Below, one piece after another: positions 7,661 through 16,591 of a stretch of 56,991 nucleotides of DNA. The stretch comes from Lachnospiraceae bacterium. GTDB lineage: Bacteria > Bacillota > Clostridia > Lachnospirales > Lachnospiraceae. The position numbers were made by a program, and so were the translations under genes. The stretch lies in contig JAAWIS010000014.1 in the NCBI GenBank assembly GCA_022796475.1, positions 1 through 56,991 on the forward strand, read 5' to 3'. The notes under the pieces are model-generated. The model was not told the DNA's origin and searched no databases. It worked only from the letters and a program-made list of their open reading frames with translations. Position 1 is the first letter of the stretch, and each line of letters begins with the position of its first letter.

Positions 7661-8671
7661 TTAGAACTTCCCAGCCTCAGCCGCTTCCTGAATCGAAACT
7701 GCCACAGCCACAGTCATGCCAACCATAGGATTGTTTCCTGCTCCGATCAGACCCATCATCTCTACGTGAGCCGGAACGGAAGAGGAGCCTGCAAACTGTG
7801 CGTCAGAGTGCATACGGCCTAAGGTATCCGTCATGCCATAGGAAGCAGGGCCTGCTGCCATGTTGTCTGGATGCAGGGTACGTCCGGTGCCGCCGCCGGA
7901 AGCTACGGAGAAGTACTTCTTTCCTGCTTCATTTCTTTCCTTCTTATATGTACCTGCTACAGGATGCTGGAAACGGGTTGGATTGGTAGAGTTTCCGGTA
8001 ATGGAAACATCTACATTCTCTTTCCACATAATAGCAACGCCTTCCGGAACGCTGTTTGCACCGTAGCAGTTAACCTTAGCACGAAGGCCTTCTGAATAGG
8101 AAATCCGCTCAACTTCCGTTACTGTATTTGTGTAAGGATCGTACTCCGTTTCTACAAACGTAAAACCATTGATACGGGAAATGATCTTAGCCGCATCCTT
8201 GCCTAAACCGTTTAAGATAACGCGAAGAGGTTTTTTACGAACCTTGTTTGCCTTCTCAGCGATACCGATAGCGCCTTCTGCCGCTGCAAAAGACTCATGG
8301 CCTGCCAGGAAGCAGAAGCAGTCAGTATCTTCTTCCAAAAGCATCTTTCCTAAGTTTCCATGTCCTAAACCAACTTTACGGGTATCAGCAACAGAACCTG
8401 GGATACAAAATGCCTGTAATCCTTCGCCAATAGCTGCAGCAGCGTCTGCTGCTCTCTTGCAGCCCTTTTTAATTGCGATAGCTGCGCCTACGGTATAAGC
8501 CCAGCAGGCATTTTCAAAACAAATTGGCTGGATCTTCTTAATCTGGTCATACACGTTTAAACCGGCATCTTTCGTAATTTTCTCAGCCTCTTCCAGGGAA
8601 GCGATGCCATAGCTGTTTAATACGCCATTGATTTTATCAATACGTCTTTCATATGATTCAAATAAAGCCAT
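7661..8671 (-). CDS. GGGtGRT protein
   Basis: A 336-residue cytoplasmic protein of the family named for its motif, here GGGTGRT at residues 259-265. The family is found mainly in anaerobes and, as far as I know, its biochemical role has not been established. Other visible features are the glycine-rich VGLGHGNLGKML (about 100-111), LAGHESFAAAEGAIGIAE (about 122-139), and a conserved-looking NGNST/NPTRFQHP region. It follows the NifU-like gene by 18 bases in an operon with a clear terminator. That constant partnership suggests a role linked to iron-sulfur scaffolding, but this is inference. Confidence 0.9.
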   Translation of the reverse strand: MALFESYERRIDKINGVLNSYGIASLEEAEKITKDAGLNVYDQIKKIQPICFENACWAYTVGAAIAIKKGCKRAADAAAAIGEGLQAFCIPGSVADTRKVGLGHGNLGKMLLEEDTDCFCFLAGHESFAAAEGAIGIAEKANKVRKKPLRVILNGLGKDAAKIISRINGFTFVETEYDPYTNTVTEVERISYSEGLRAKVNCYGANSVPEGVAIMWKENVDVSITGNSTNPTRFQHPVAGTYKKERNEAGKKYFSVASGGGTGRTLHPDNMAAGPASYGMTDTLGRMHSDAQFAGSSSVPAHVEMMGLIGAGNNPMVGMTVAVAVSIQEAAEAGKF

Positions 8672-8689
8672 CTTTCACGTCCTCCTTTA

Positions 8690-9382
8690 TCATTCTTTCC
8701 GTGGGTCGATAATCTTAACAGCATCCTCTACACGGCCATACTGTCCACAAGCTTTTTCATAAGCAGTGTTGGGGTCATCGCCCTTTTTGATGAAGTCAGT
8801 CATCTTGCCCAGGCTTACAAACTTGTAACCGATAATCTGATCATCCTTATCAAGGGCAATCCCGGTTACATAGCCTTCTGCCATTTCCAGATAACGAGGA
8901 CCTTTCTTTAATGTTCCGTACATGGTTCCAACCTGGCTGCGCAGACCTTTTCCTAAATCCTCCAGGCCAGCGCCTACCGGAAGTCCGTCTTCAGAGAATG
9001 CACTCTGGGTACGTCCGTAAACAATCTGTAAAAACAGCTCTCTCATAGCGGTGTTAATTGCATCACACACTAAATCGGTATTTAATGCTTCCATAACGGT
9101 GAGGCCAGGAAGAATTTCTGCTGCCATAGCTGCGGAGTGAGTCATACCAGAACATCCAATGGTTTCCACCAATGCTTCCTGAATAATGCCTTCTTTTACG
9201 TTCAGAGTCAGCTTGCAGGCACCCTGCTGAGGAGCACACCAGCCTATGCCGTGTGTCAGACCGGAAATATCTTTTACTTCCTTAGCCTGAACCCATTTTG
9301 CTTCTTCTGGGATCGGAGCACAGCCATGATGTACGCCCTGTGCTACAGTACACATCTCTTCAACTTCTTTTGAATAAATCAT
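8690..9382 (-). CDS. NifU/IscU-like iron-sulfur cluster assembly scaffold protein
   Basis: A 230-residue protein with an IscU/NifU N-terminal-like fold, predicted to bind or assemble a labile Fe-S cluster. Candidate ligand cysteines are C21, C49, C56 and C77; C77 lies in ETIGCSGMTHSAAMAAEI, which matches the GC-x-x-x-x-S helix of scaffold proteins. It is longer than IscU (about 130 residues): the C-terminal 100 residues form an extra domain typical of the version paired with GGGtGRT proteins. It is first gene of the two-gene operon, with AAAGGAG before the ATG. No cysteine desulfurase gene is nearby, so any sulfur donor is encoded elsewhere. Confidence 0.85.
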   Translation of the reverse strand: MIYSKEVEEMCTVAQGVHHGCAPIPEEAKWVQAKEVKDISGLTHGIGWCAPQQGACKLTLNVKEGIIQEALVETIGCSGMTHSAAMAAEILPGLTVMEALNTDLVCDAINTAMRELFLQIVYGRTQSAFSEDGLPVGAGLEDLGKGLRSQVGTMYGTLKKGPRYLEMAEGYVTGIALDKDDQIIGYKFVSLGKMTDFIKKGDDPNTAYEKACGQYGRVEDAVKIIDPRKE

Positions 9383-9450
9383 GTGTTAAAACTCCTTTCA
9401 AATATGTAGTGTTATTGTATAGCAGTGATATCCTTCTGCCTTTTGGCAGC

Positions 9451-9468
9451 TTGTTAAATTTATCACAT
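9451..9468. promoter_or_regulatory. Possible Rex (NADH-sensing) operator
   Basis: TTGTTAA-ATTT-ATCACAT. The left half matches the clostridial Rex half-site TTGTTAA exactly, while the right half matches TTAACAA at only four of seven positions. It lies about 70 bases upstream of the NifU-like start codon. Other TTGTTAA half-sites lie at 9526-9551. Weak evidence; other regulators are possible. Confidence 0.3.
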
Positions 9469-9525
9469 CATACCTGGTCCTATTTTCTCATAAAATCTGC
9501 TTTTCGTCCATACCTATTTTGCATA

Positions 9526-9551
9526 AACTTGTTAAAACGAACTTGTTAAAA
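9526..9551. repeat. Direct repeat AACTTGTTAAAA x2
   Basis: Two exact 12-base copies, at 9526-9537 and 9540-9551, in direct orientation with a 2-base spacer; a degenerate third copy starts at 9448. They lie between the MATE gene and the NifU-like gene and may be regulator half-sites. Nothing else is evident in 9383-9637. Confidence 0.5.
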
Positions 9552-9637
9552 ATTTTCCTCTCTGTTCCTTATTTTGCGGCTTCATTCTGTATTCCAAAAC
9601 CATACCAATCTAAAAATGCTATGAGCCTTAACAGCAC

Positions 9638-10975
9638 TTATGGAAGCCGTCGGAGCACTCCCATATAATAAAGATAAAATACAATCCCTTTCGCAATGCT
9701 GGAAATAGAAAAGGCCCACCAGATCCCGTTTAATCCTAATACGCCGCCAAGTACAATTGCCAGCGGAATGCGGGCTGAGGTAAGAACAATGGTGATCACG
9801 GAACATTGGAACGTTTTCCCAAGTCCGGACAATGCCCCTACTGTCATCAGTTCGATACACATGAACATTTGGCTAAAGCCCAAAACAGTCAGATAGTCCA
9901 TTCCCAAAGGAATCACTTGAGGTTCCTGAATAAACAGAGAAAATACAGGACGGCTTCCCAACACCAAAACTGCTGTGGTAACGCTTCCCCACAAGCACAC
10001 AATGGCTGCTGCAATTTTATATCCCCGCCTTACCCGGTCATACTTCCTTCCGCCGAAATTTTGTCCAACAAAGGCATTCATGGCAGTTCCAAAGCCCTCT
10101 GCTGTCATCCAGGATATGGATTCAATCTGACTCCCTACCCGCTGGGCTGCCACTGCATCATCTCCCCAAACTGCCACAAACCGGGTCAGAACCATGGAAA
10201 TCATGCAGTAAATCATGTTCTGCACCCCCATTGGAAATCCGATTCGGACCATAACTTTAAAATACCTGGCAGGAATTCTTCTCCAAATCCGGATATAGGG
10301 GAACAGCACTTCATCTTTTTTGGCTTTTAAAAGAAGGACCATAGCCACAATCCCCTGGGAGGTTACTGTGGCAATAGCTGCCCCTGCCGCCTCCAGCCTT
10401 GGGAGCGGCCCGATTCCAAAAATCAGGATTGGATCCAAAAGGATATTAGCTCCCATGCCAATGCAGTTGGCCACAAAAGGAGTCCGGCTGTTTCCTGATG
10501 CTGTGTAAAGCCCCGTTAACGTCTGACTCAAATAGGAAAATACAATCAAACCGCAGGCAATCCGCAGATACGTAATCCCGTCTGCTATAATCTTGGGGCT
10601 GCTGAGTCCGAAGAAACCGATTAAGGGCCCTGCAAATATATTTACAATACCTCCAAACGCTGCTGCAAGCAAAAGCGTAAGCTGAATTGCCCCTGCTCCA
10701 TAAGTTCCGGCCTCCTCTAGCTTTCCTTCCCCAATGGAATGAGCCGCTTTAATCTGGCCCCCCATTTTCGCTATGGTCACAAGGCCGGAAGAAAGCCAGG
10801 TATACATTCCCGCCGATCCCACAGACGCCACAGCCCCGCTTCCCACCCGTCCTATCCAGGCCATATCTGTTAAGCTATAAGCTGTCTGCACCAGAGATGT
10901 GGCCATAATAGGAACTGCTAATGCAGTCAGCGAGGGAAGGATCCTTCCATGGAGTAAATCAATATTCTGTTTCAT
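9638..10975 (-). CDS. MATE family exporter, DinF/MepA-like
   Basis: A 445-residue twelve-helix transporter of the MatE superfamily. The first repeat begins ILPSLTALAVPIMATSLVQT and the second opens VRIGFPMGVQNMIYCMISMV. It is the last gene of the hisS-aspS transcription unit, 17 bases after aspS, and has only a weak ribosome binding site, so it is probably expressed by read-through. Substrate not predictable. It is a separate lineage from the MATE at 4339-5706. Confidence 0.9.
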   Translation of the reverse strand: MKQNIDLLHGRILPSLTALAVPIMATSLVQTAYSLTDMAWIGRVGSGAVASVGSAGMYTWLSSGLVTIAKMGGQIKAAHSIGEGKLEEAGTYGAGAIQLTLLLAAAFGGIVNIFAGPLIGFFGLSSPKIIADGITYLRIACGLIVFSYLSQTLTGLYTASGNSRTPFVANCIGMGANILLDPILIFGIGPLPRLEAAGAAIATVTSQGIVAMVLLLKAKKDEVLFPYIRIWRRIPARYFKVMVRIGFPMGVQNMIYCMISMVLTRFVAVWGDDAVAAQRVGSQIESISWMTAEGFGTAMNAFVGQNFGGRKYDRVRRGYKIAAAIVCLWGSVTTAVLVLGSRPVFSLFIQEPQVIPLGMDYLTVLGFSQMFMCIELMTVGALSGLGKTFQCSVITIVLTSARIPLAIVLGGVLGLNGIWWAFSISSIAKGIVFYLYYMGVLRRLP

Positions 10976-10992
10976 AATGCCGCTTTCTACAT

Positions 10993-12801
10993 TTATTCTT
11001 CTGCTTCTGCTGGAGAATCTTCCGCTTTCACTTCAATCCCCAGCTCCACAAGCTGTTTTTCATCGACTGGAGCCGGAGCTTCACTCATCAGACAAGATGC
11101 ATCCTTTACCTTGGGGAATGCGATCACATCGCGGATGCTGTCAGCCCCCACCATCCACATTACCACACGGTCTAAGCCGTATGCCAGTCCTGCATGAGGA
11201 GGCACTCCGTATTTAAAAGCTTCCAGCAGGAATCCGAATTGCTCCTGTGCCTTTTCTGGTGTAAAGCCAAGGACCTGAAACATTTTTGACTGGATATCGG
11301 CCTGATGGATCCTGACCGATCCGCCTCCAAGTTCCGTGCCGTTTAACACGATATCATACGCCTTTGCCCGCACTGCCCCCGGATCCGTATCCAAAAGCGG
11401 CAGGTCTTCTTCCATCGGCATCGTAAACGGATGATGCATCGCCACATAGCGGTTTTCTTCCTCAGAATACTCCAAAAGCGGGAACTGGGTAATCCATACA
11501 AACTTCCAGCTATTTTCCGGAATTAAGTCAAGCTGCCTTCCAAGCTCCAGCCGAAGGGCGCCTAAAACATTGTAAACCAGGCTGTTTTTATCTGCTGCAA
11601 ACAGCAGAAGATCCCCCGGTTCTCCTCCCATGGCAGAAGCCAGACTGGTTAACTGCTCCGGCGTCATAAACTTGGCAAAGGATGATTTATAGGAACCGTC
11701 TGGCTGTATTGACAGATAAGCCAGCCCCTTAGCGCCGTAACCTTTCGCAAACTCTACCAGCCCATCAATCTTCTTTCTTGGCATTCCTGCCTGTCCTTTT
11801 ACACACAGACCTCTTACAGATCCGCCATGATCCAGGGCATTCTTAAATACAGCAAATTCACTGTCAGCTACCGTTTCTGACACATCCACAAGCTCCATGC
11901 CAAAACGCATATCCGGTTTATCGGATCCAAACCGATCCATAGCCTCTTTCCAGGTCAGTCTTGGAATCGGAAGTTTTATTTCTGTATTGCAGATTTCCTT
12001 AAAAAGTTTCTGTACCAGACGTTCATTTACATCCATTACATCTTCTTCGTCTACAAAGGATAATTCCATATCAATCTGAGTAAACTCCGGCTGACGGTCT
12101 GCCCGCAGATCTTCATCCCGGTAGCATCTTGCAAGCTGGAAATACCGATCGTAGCCTGAGCACATTAATAATTGCTTAAATATCTGAGGCGACTGGGGAA
12201 GGGCATAAAAGGAGCCTGGATGAACCCTGCTGGGAACCAGGTAATCTCTGGCGCCTTCTGGTGTACTTTTGATTAAAGTCGGAGTTTCAATTTCCAAAAA
12301 TCCTTCCTGAGCCAAAAAAGCACGGGTTAAAATAGCTGCCTGGCTTCGAATCATCAGGTTTTTCTGGATATCTGGTCTTCTTAAATCCAGAAAACGGTAT
12401 TTTAACCGCAGCTCTTCCTTCGTCTTTGAATTTTCCTCAATCGGAAATGGCGGTGTTTCTGATTCTGCCAGGATCCGCAGGCTTTTTGCCCGGACTTCGA
12501 TCGTTCCTGTTTTTAAATTTGGATTTGCCCCGCCTGAACGAAGTTCCACTTGTCCGGTTACTGCTGCCACAAACTCGCTTCTCAGCTTTTCTGCCTTTGC
12601 AAAATACTGGGCGCCACAGTCGCTTTCCTCAAAGATAATCTGCAGAAGGCCGGAACGATCCCGCAAATCCACAAAGATAATTCCTCCTTTATTTCTGCTT
12701 TTCTGAACCCATCCCATTACGGTTATTTCCTGTCCAATATTGGTTTCTGACACTTCCCCACACCGATGGGAGCGCTTAAGACCTGTCATTGATTCTGCCA
12801 T
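10993..12801 (-). CDS. aspS: Aspartyl-tRNA synthetase
   Basis: A 602-residue class II synthetase that charges tRNA-Asp. An N-terminal OB-fold anticodon-binding domain (about 17-105) is followed by the catalytic core, with motif 2 around FQLARCYRDEDLRADRQPEFTQ, motif 3 in GLAYGLDRVVMW, and the bacterial GAD insertion domain between motifs 2 and 3. The length is that of bacterial-type AspRS. GGAG lies upstream of the ATG at 12801. It is 21 bases after hisS, the same hisS-aspS order as in Bacillus. Confidence 0.97.
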   Translation of the reverse strand: MAESMTGLKRSHRCGEVSETNIGQEITVMGWVQKSRNKGGIIFVDLRDRSGLLQIIFEESDCGAQYFAKAEKLRSEFVAAVTGQVELRSGGANPNLKTGTIEVRAKSLRILAESETPPFPIEENSKTKEELRLKYRFLDLRRPDIQKNLMIRSQAAILTRAFLAQEGFLEIETPTLIKSTPEGARDYLVPSRVHPGSFYALPQSPQIFKQLLMCSGYDRYFQLARCYRDEDLRADRQPEFTQIDMELSFVDEEDVMDVNERLVQKLFKEICNTEIKLPIPRLTWKEAMDRFGSDKPDMRFGMELVDVSETVADSEFAVFKNALDHGGSVRGLCVKGQAGMPRKKIDGLVEFAKGYGAKGLAYLSIQPDGSYKSSFAKFMTPEQLTSLASAMGGEPGDLLLFAADKNSLVYNVLGALRLELGRQLDLIPENSWKFVWITQFPLLEYSEEENRYVAMHHPFTMPMEEDLPLLDTDPGAVRAKAYDIVLNGTELGGGSVRIHQADIQSKMFQVLGFTPEKAQEQFGFLLEAFKYGVPPHAGLAYGLDRVVMWMVGADSIRDVIAFPKVKDASCLMSEAPAPVDEKQLVELGIEVKAEDSPAEAEE

Positions 12802-12822
12802 GATTCAATTCTCCTTTTTGTA

Positions 12823-14094
12823 CTATCTTTTTAATGCATCCTTATAAAATTCCTGAAATGTTTCATACCCTTCCTTTTGAAGCTGTTCTTTCTGGAATTT
12901 TTTGTTTTTGTTCATCTGGACCACTAAAACCTGTACGCCCTCTGCTCTTTCTTTGGAAGCTTCCCGGATAATCTGGTTTAAAACTTCCTGTCCAATTCCC
13001 TTTTCAAACAAATAAGCCTTCTTTGTATCGCTTCCGGGCACTGTAAAATTCTGATCCATTAAAATGGTTACAATCCGTTCAAATCCGATAGAAAATCCAC
13101 AGGCAGGCGTTTCCATTCCAGTAAACTTTCCAATCATTTTATCGTAACGTCCCCCGCCTGCCACAGAGCCGCCAAATCCTTCCATAGAAACCTCAAAAAT
13201 GGTGCCGGTATAGTAAGACATCCCCCGCACAAGTGTTGGATCAAACGCCAGATTAAACTTGGTTTCTGCCACAGAATCCACAGTATCCATAATGTAGGCC
13301 AGTCCCTGCCAAATCTCAGGCTCCAGAGCATTTGCCTCTGTTAAAAGCGCCCCAATCCGGCGGACACTATCTGCATCAGCGCCAAATTCAGAAAACAGGC
13401 TGATATACTTTTCTACCTGCTCCTTGCCATACCCTGCTTCTAAAAGCTCTTCTTTCACCCCTTCCATTCCGATCTTATCCATCTTATCCAGGGTAATAAA
13501 AATAGAATCCCAGGATTCACCAGGAAATCCGCAAAAAGCAGCCATCCCTTTTAAAATCCCTCTGTCATTTATCCGGACAGTAAATCCATTATCCGGGCAG
13601 ATTTTTCCCAAAGCCGTAGTGGTAGCAAGGATTAGCTCAATCTCTGCTAAATTGGTAGCATCTCCTAAAATATCAATATCGCACTGGACAAACTGACGAA
13701 ACCTGCCTTTTTGGGGCCTGTCTGCCCTCCAAACGCTTCCCATTTGCAGCGCCTTAAAGGGGGAGGGCAAATGGGCTGCATTTGCCGCATAATACCGGGA
13801 AAGCGGAAGGGTTAAATCATAGCGCAGCCCTCCGTCTACCACATCGTCTTCCGTCTGTGCCGCTGCTACATCCAGCTTTTCTCCCCGCTTTAAAATTTTA
13901 AAAATCAGTTTTTCATTATCCCCGCCTTGTTTGCTGGTTAAATTTTCAATATGTTCCACGCAGGGGGTTTCAATCTGAGAAAATCCAAAACTGCGGTAAG
14001 TTTCTTTAATCTGATTCATCACATAGTCCCGGATCTGCATTTCAGCAGGCAGGACATCCCTCATGCCGGAAACCGGCTTCTTCTTCAATGCCAT
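12823..14094 (-). CDS. hisS: Histidyl-tRNA synthetase
   Basis: A 423-residue class II synthetase charging tRNA-His. Visible signatures are the histidine-binding loop LVRGMSYYTGTIFE, motif 2 in FKALQMGSVWRADRPQKGRFRQFVQCD and motif 3 in CGFSIGFERIV. The C-terminal anticodon-binding domain runs from about 330. The YDLTLPLSRYYA segment follows motif 1. It lies 91 bases after hemZ and directly before aspS. Confidence 0.97.
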   Translation of the reverse strand: MALKKKPVSGMRDVLPAEMQIRDYVMNQIKETYRSFGFSQIETPCVEHIENLTSKQGGDNEKLIFKILKRGEKLDVAAAQTEDDVVDGGLRYDLTLPLSRYYAANAAHLPSPFKALQMGSVWRADRPQKGRFRQFVQCDIDILGDATNLAEIELILATTTALGKICPDNGFTVRINDRGILKGMAAFCGFPGESWDSIFITLDKMDKIGMEGVKEELLEAGYGKEQVEKYISLFSEFGADADSVRRIGALLTEANALEPEIWQGLAYIMDTVDSVAETKFNLAFDPTLVRGMSYYTGTIFEVSMEGFGGSVAGGGRYDKMIGKFTGMETPACGFSIGFERIVTILMDQNFTVPGSDTKKAYLFEKGIGQEVLNQIIREASKERAEGVQVLVVQMNKNKKFQKEQLQKEGYETFQEFYKDALKR

Positions 14095-14185
14095 TGCTTC
14101 TTCTCCATTTCATTTTGATGCTTCAATCTTATAGTTTACCTTACTTTGATGAATTTGCAAGCACTTTTATTCCACAGCCTTCCAT

Positions 14186-15772
14186 TCAGCGGAAACTCTG
14201 GAGAAACTTCCGCTTTTTATCTAGCACTTCCTGGAAACGGGGCAGGTATTCCTGAATATTTTTAATTGTTTCTATTCGCTCTACCCGGTTTTCTTCCGGA
14301 ATTACAACCTTCGTTGTAGTTCCGGCGCCGCATCCGATTACGGTGTGCTTTTCCTCCATCATCAGAATATTATAAAGGCATCCATTGTCTTTGGATGCGT
14401 ACCCTATATTTTCCAGATTCCCGGCCATATTTTTCTGGCGGTACAGATAGTAGGGAACCATTCCCATCCAACGCGCCCTGGCTTCTGCAAGGCCTGCCAG
14501 GATTCCAATCTGTTCACCGGAAGCCATATGGTAATGGCGGTACTGCTCCCGCTCTAAGTTCAGTCTGGCTGCCCGCTTAAGGGCCAGACAGTGAACGGTC
14601 AGGCTTTCAGGGCCAAGTTCCATTACCCGATCTAAGGTATGCTTCACCTCTTCTTCCTCTTCTCCCGGAAGTCCTAAAATCAAATCCATATTAATATTTT
14701 CAAACCCTGCTTCCCTGGCCTCTGAAAATACCTGTTCTACCTGTTCTACCGTATGACGCCGTCCGATTAAATCCAGAGTCTTCTGATTCATTGTCTGAGG
14801 ATTAATTGAAATCCGATGAACTCCAAAATCCTTTAAAATCTGCAGCTTTTCTCTGGTAATGCTATCCGGCCTTCCAGCTTCCACCGTAAACTCTTTTACC
14901 GTTTCTAATGGAAACATGTTGGAAAGCATCATAAGGAGCCTCTCTAACTGCTTTGGCGGAAGGGATGTAGGTGTTCCTCCGCCGATATAGATGGTCTGCA
15001 GCACCTTTTCCGGAACCGCTCCGCATACAATAGCCAGTTCTTTTTCCAAAATGTCCAGATATTCCTCCAGCCGATCCTTCCATTTTTCTATGGGGTAAGA
15101 GGTGAAGGAACAGTATAAGCAAGTAGTTGGACAAAAGGGGATCCCCACATATAAGCTATAACCCTTTTGATAATCCAGCCTATTAAGAAGCCGCCGTTCT
15201 TCCTTTGCTATTTCTATACTTAGCCGCCGCTTGGTTTCTCCTGTGAGATAATTCTCTTCCATAAAAGAAGAAATCTTCTCTTCATCCCAGCCAGCCGCCA
15301 GCTTCCCTTCCGGTATCTTAACCGGACGGATTCCCGTTAACGCCCCCCAGGGAAGCTGCTTTCTGGTATCAAGCATTAAAAGGAAATACAGCCTTCGCTT
15401 AATCCTGTTTTTCGTATCCGTGCGGTTTGAAACATCAATCGAAAAGGGCTGATTTTCCAGTCCCTCCCTGAGTCCTTTTTGAATCACAGGACGAAATCCT
15501 TCTATTTCCCATTCCGGCATTGTTCCAGCTTTTGTTATGACACTTTCCTCTGTTTCCCTTTTCCGGTTCCTGTCTGCCTTCAGCTCATATTTCCTTTTCT
15601 CCTCCAAAAACCGTCCGGAAACAATGAAATCCGGCTCTGACTCCTTTTCTCCTTTTCCCTTAGGAAAACCTTGATTTTCATACTGAAAAACCGCTCCCGG
15701 GTAAAAAGCCATTAGTAGTTCCCGGATATCCTGCTCAAATGCGCCGTCCTCCAACTGCAGTTTGATAACCAT
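14186..15772 (-). CDS. hemZ: HemZ-type coproporphyrinogen III dehydrogenase (radical SAM)
   Basis: A 528-residue oxygen-independent radical SAM enzyme of the HemN/HemZ family. The SAM cluster motif C-x3-C-x2-C is at 214, 218 and 221 within IPFCPTTCLYCSF, followed by IYIGGGTPTSL and the GLPGEEEEEV loop. The 200-residue N-terminal extension is characteristic of HemZ as opposed to HemN. No other haem-synthesis gene is present, so true activity on coproporphyrinogen is not proven; some family members have other roles. It is downstream of the MBL-fold gene (26 bases) in the relA-hisS-aspS cluster, where it occurs in many Clostridia. Confidence 0.9.
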   Translation of the reverse strand: MVIKLQLEDGAFEQDIRELLMAFYPGAVFQYENQGFPKGKGEKESEPDFIVSGRFLEEKRKYELKADRNRKRETEESVITKAGTMPEWEIEGFRPVIQKGLREGLENQPFSIDVSNRTDTKNRIKRRLYFLLMLDTRKQLPWGALTGIRPVKIPEGKLAAGWDEEKISSFMEENYLTGETKRRLSIEIAKEERRLLNRLDYQKGYSLYVGIPFCPTTCLYCSFTSYPIEKWKDRLEEYLDILEKELAIVCGAVPEKVLQTIYIGGGTPTSLPPKQLERLLMMLSNMFPLETVKEFTVEAGRPDSITREKLQILKDFGVHRISINPQTMNQKTLDLIGRRHTVEQVEQVFSEAREAGFENINMDLILGLPGEEEEEVKHTLDRVMELGPESLTVHCLALKRAARLNLEREQYRHYHMASGEQIGILAGLAEARARWMGMVPYYLYRQKNMAGNLENIGYASKDNGCLYNILMMEEKHTVIGCGAGTTTKVVIPEENRVERIETIKNIQEYLPRFQEVLDKKRKFLQSFR

Positions 15773-15798
15773 ATGTCCATTCTCCTCTTCCTGTCTGG

Positions 15799-16443
15799 TT
15801 AAAATCCTCTGTATTCGGATAATGGATTATACCTCTTCTCATGTCCAATGGTGGTTTCCGACTCATGCCCCGGATATACCTTCACATCCTCTGGCAGAAT
15901 AAACAGCTTTTCTCTTATGGAGCGGGTTAACGCTCTGGAACTTCCTGACGGGAAATCAGTCCTTCCATAAGATTCACAAAATAAGGTATCACCGGAAAAA
16001 AGAACCTTTTCTTTTTCCAGATAATAGCAGACGCTTCCTGGTGTATGACCTGGCGTGGAAATCACCTGCCACAAACGCCCTAACATGGAAATCTCCTGAT
16101 TATCCTCTAACCAGCAAGCTTCTTTTATCGATACCGGTTCTCCTAAATTGGCGGAAAGATTTAAGGAAGGATCTGACAAAAGAGCTTCCTCCTCTTTTCC
16201 TGCATACACAGGAACCCGAAAAGCTCTTAAAAAACCGGGAACCCCGCTGATATGATCTCCATGACCATGAGTCAGCAGAACTGCCGCAGGAGTTACCGAA
16301 AGCTCCCTGCACCAGTTTAAAATAAACGGGGCATTATCCGCCGGATCGATTATCACACATTCCTTTGTATCTTCATCAAACACAAGGTAGCAATTTGTTC
16401 CTATCATGCCAATTACACGTCTTATTATCTTTAACATTCCCAT
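15799..16443 (-). CDS. MBL-fold hydrolase (glyoxalase II-like)
   Basis: A 214-residue metallo-beta-lactamase-fold enzyme with the dinuclear metal motif THGHGDH (about 58-64), further metal ligands in STPGHTPGS and SGDTLF, and a C-terminal PGHESETTIGHEKRYNP segment typical of the YqgX-like group. Family members hydrolyse hydroxyacyl-glutathione or related thioesters, but the true substrate in a glutathione-poor Clostridium is uncertain. GAGGAG precedes the ATG. It sits between relA and hemZ. Confidence 0.88.
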   Translation of the reverse strand: MGMLKIIRRVIGMIGTNCYLVFDEDTKECVIIDPADNAPFILNWCRELSVTPAAVLLTHGHGDHISGVPGFLRAFRVPVYAGKEEEALLSDPSLNLSANLGEPVSIKEACWLEDNQEISMLGRLWQVISTPGHTPGSVCYYLEKEKVLFSGDTLFCESYGRTDFPSGSSRALTRSIREKLFILPEDVKVYPGHESETTIGHEKRYNPLSEYRGF

Positions 16444-16502
16444 TTTTCTTCTCCTCTTTTATCTTATCCTCATATCCTCAGAGAGCAGATGACACAGAAT
16501 GC

Positions 16503-16529
16503 AGCTTTCCCTATGATACAGGGAAAGCT
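16503..16529 (-). other. Intergenic stem-loop between relA and the MBL gene
   Basis: AGCTTTCCCT pairs perfectly with AGGGAAAGCT over a 7-base loop. No U-run follows, so it is not a standard terminator; it may act as an mRNA processing or stability element in the relA 3' region. Nothing else is seen in 16444-16591. Confidence 0.5.
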
Positions 16530-16591
16530 CCCCGGAACACCCGGAAAGCCCTTCTGAGTCATAATTATCAATCTTTTCTTCTCTTTATGGA

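Noticed and set aside
7501-7728. 75-codon plus-strand frame overlapping the end of the 79-residue gene
   Set aside because: It crosses the terminator hairpin at 7589-7637 and runs antisense into the GGGtGRT gene; no ribosome binding site.
12823-14185. Possible T-box or other tRNA-sensing leader for hisS-aspS
   Set aside because: The 91-base gap before hisS is too short, and I see no specifier/antiterminator structure or TGGNACC-like T-box core.
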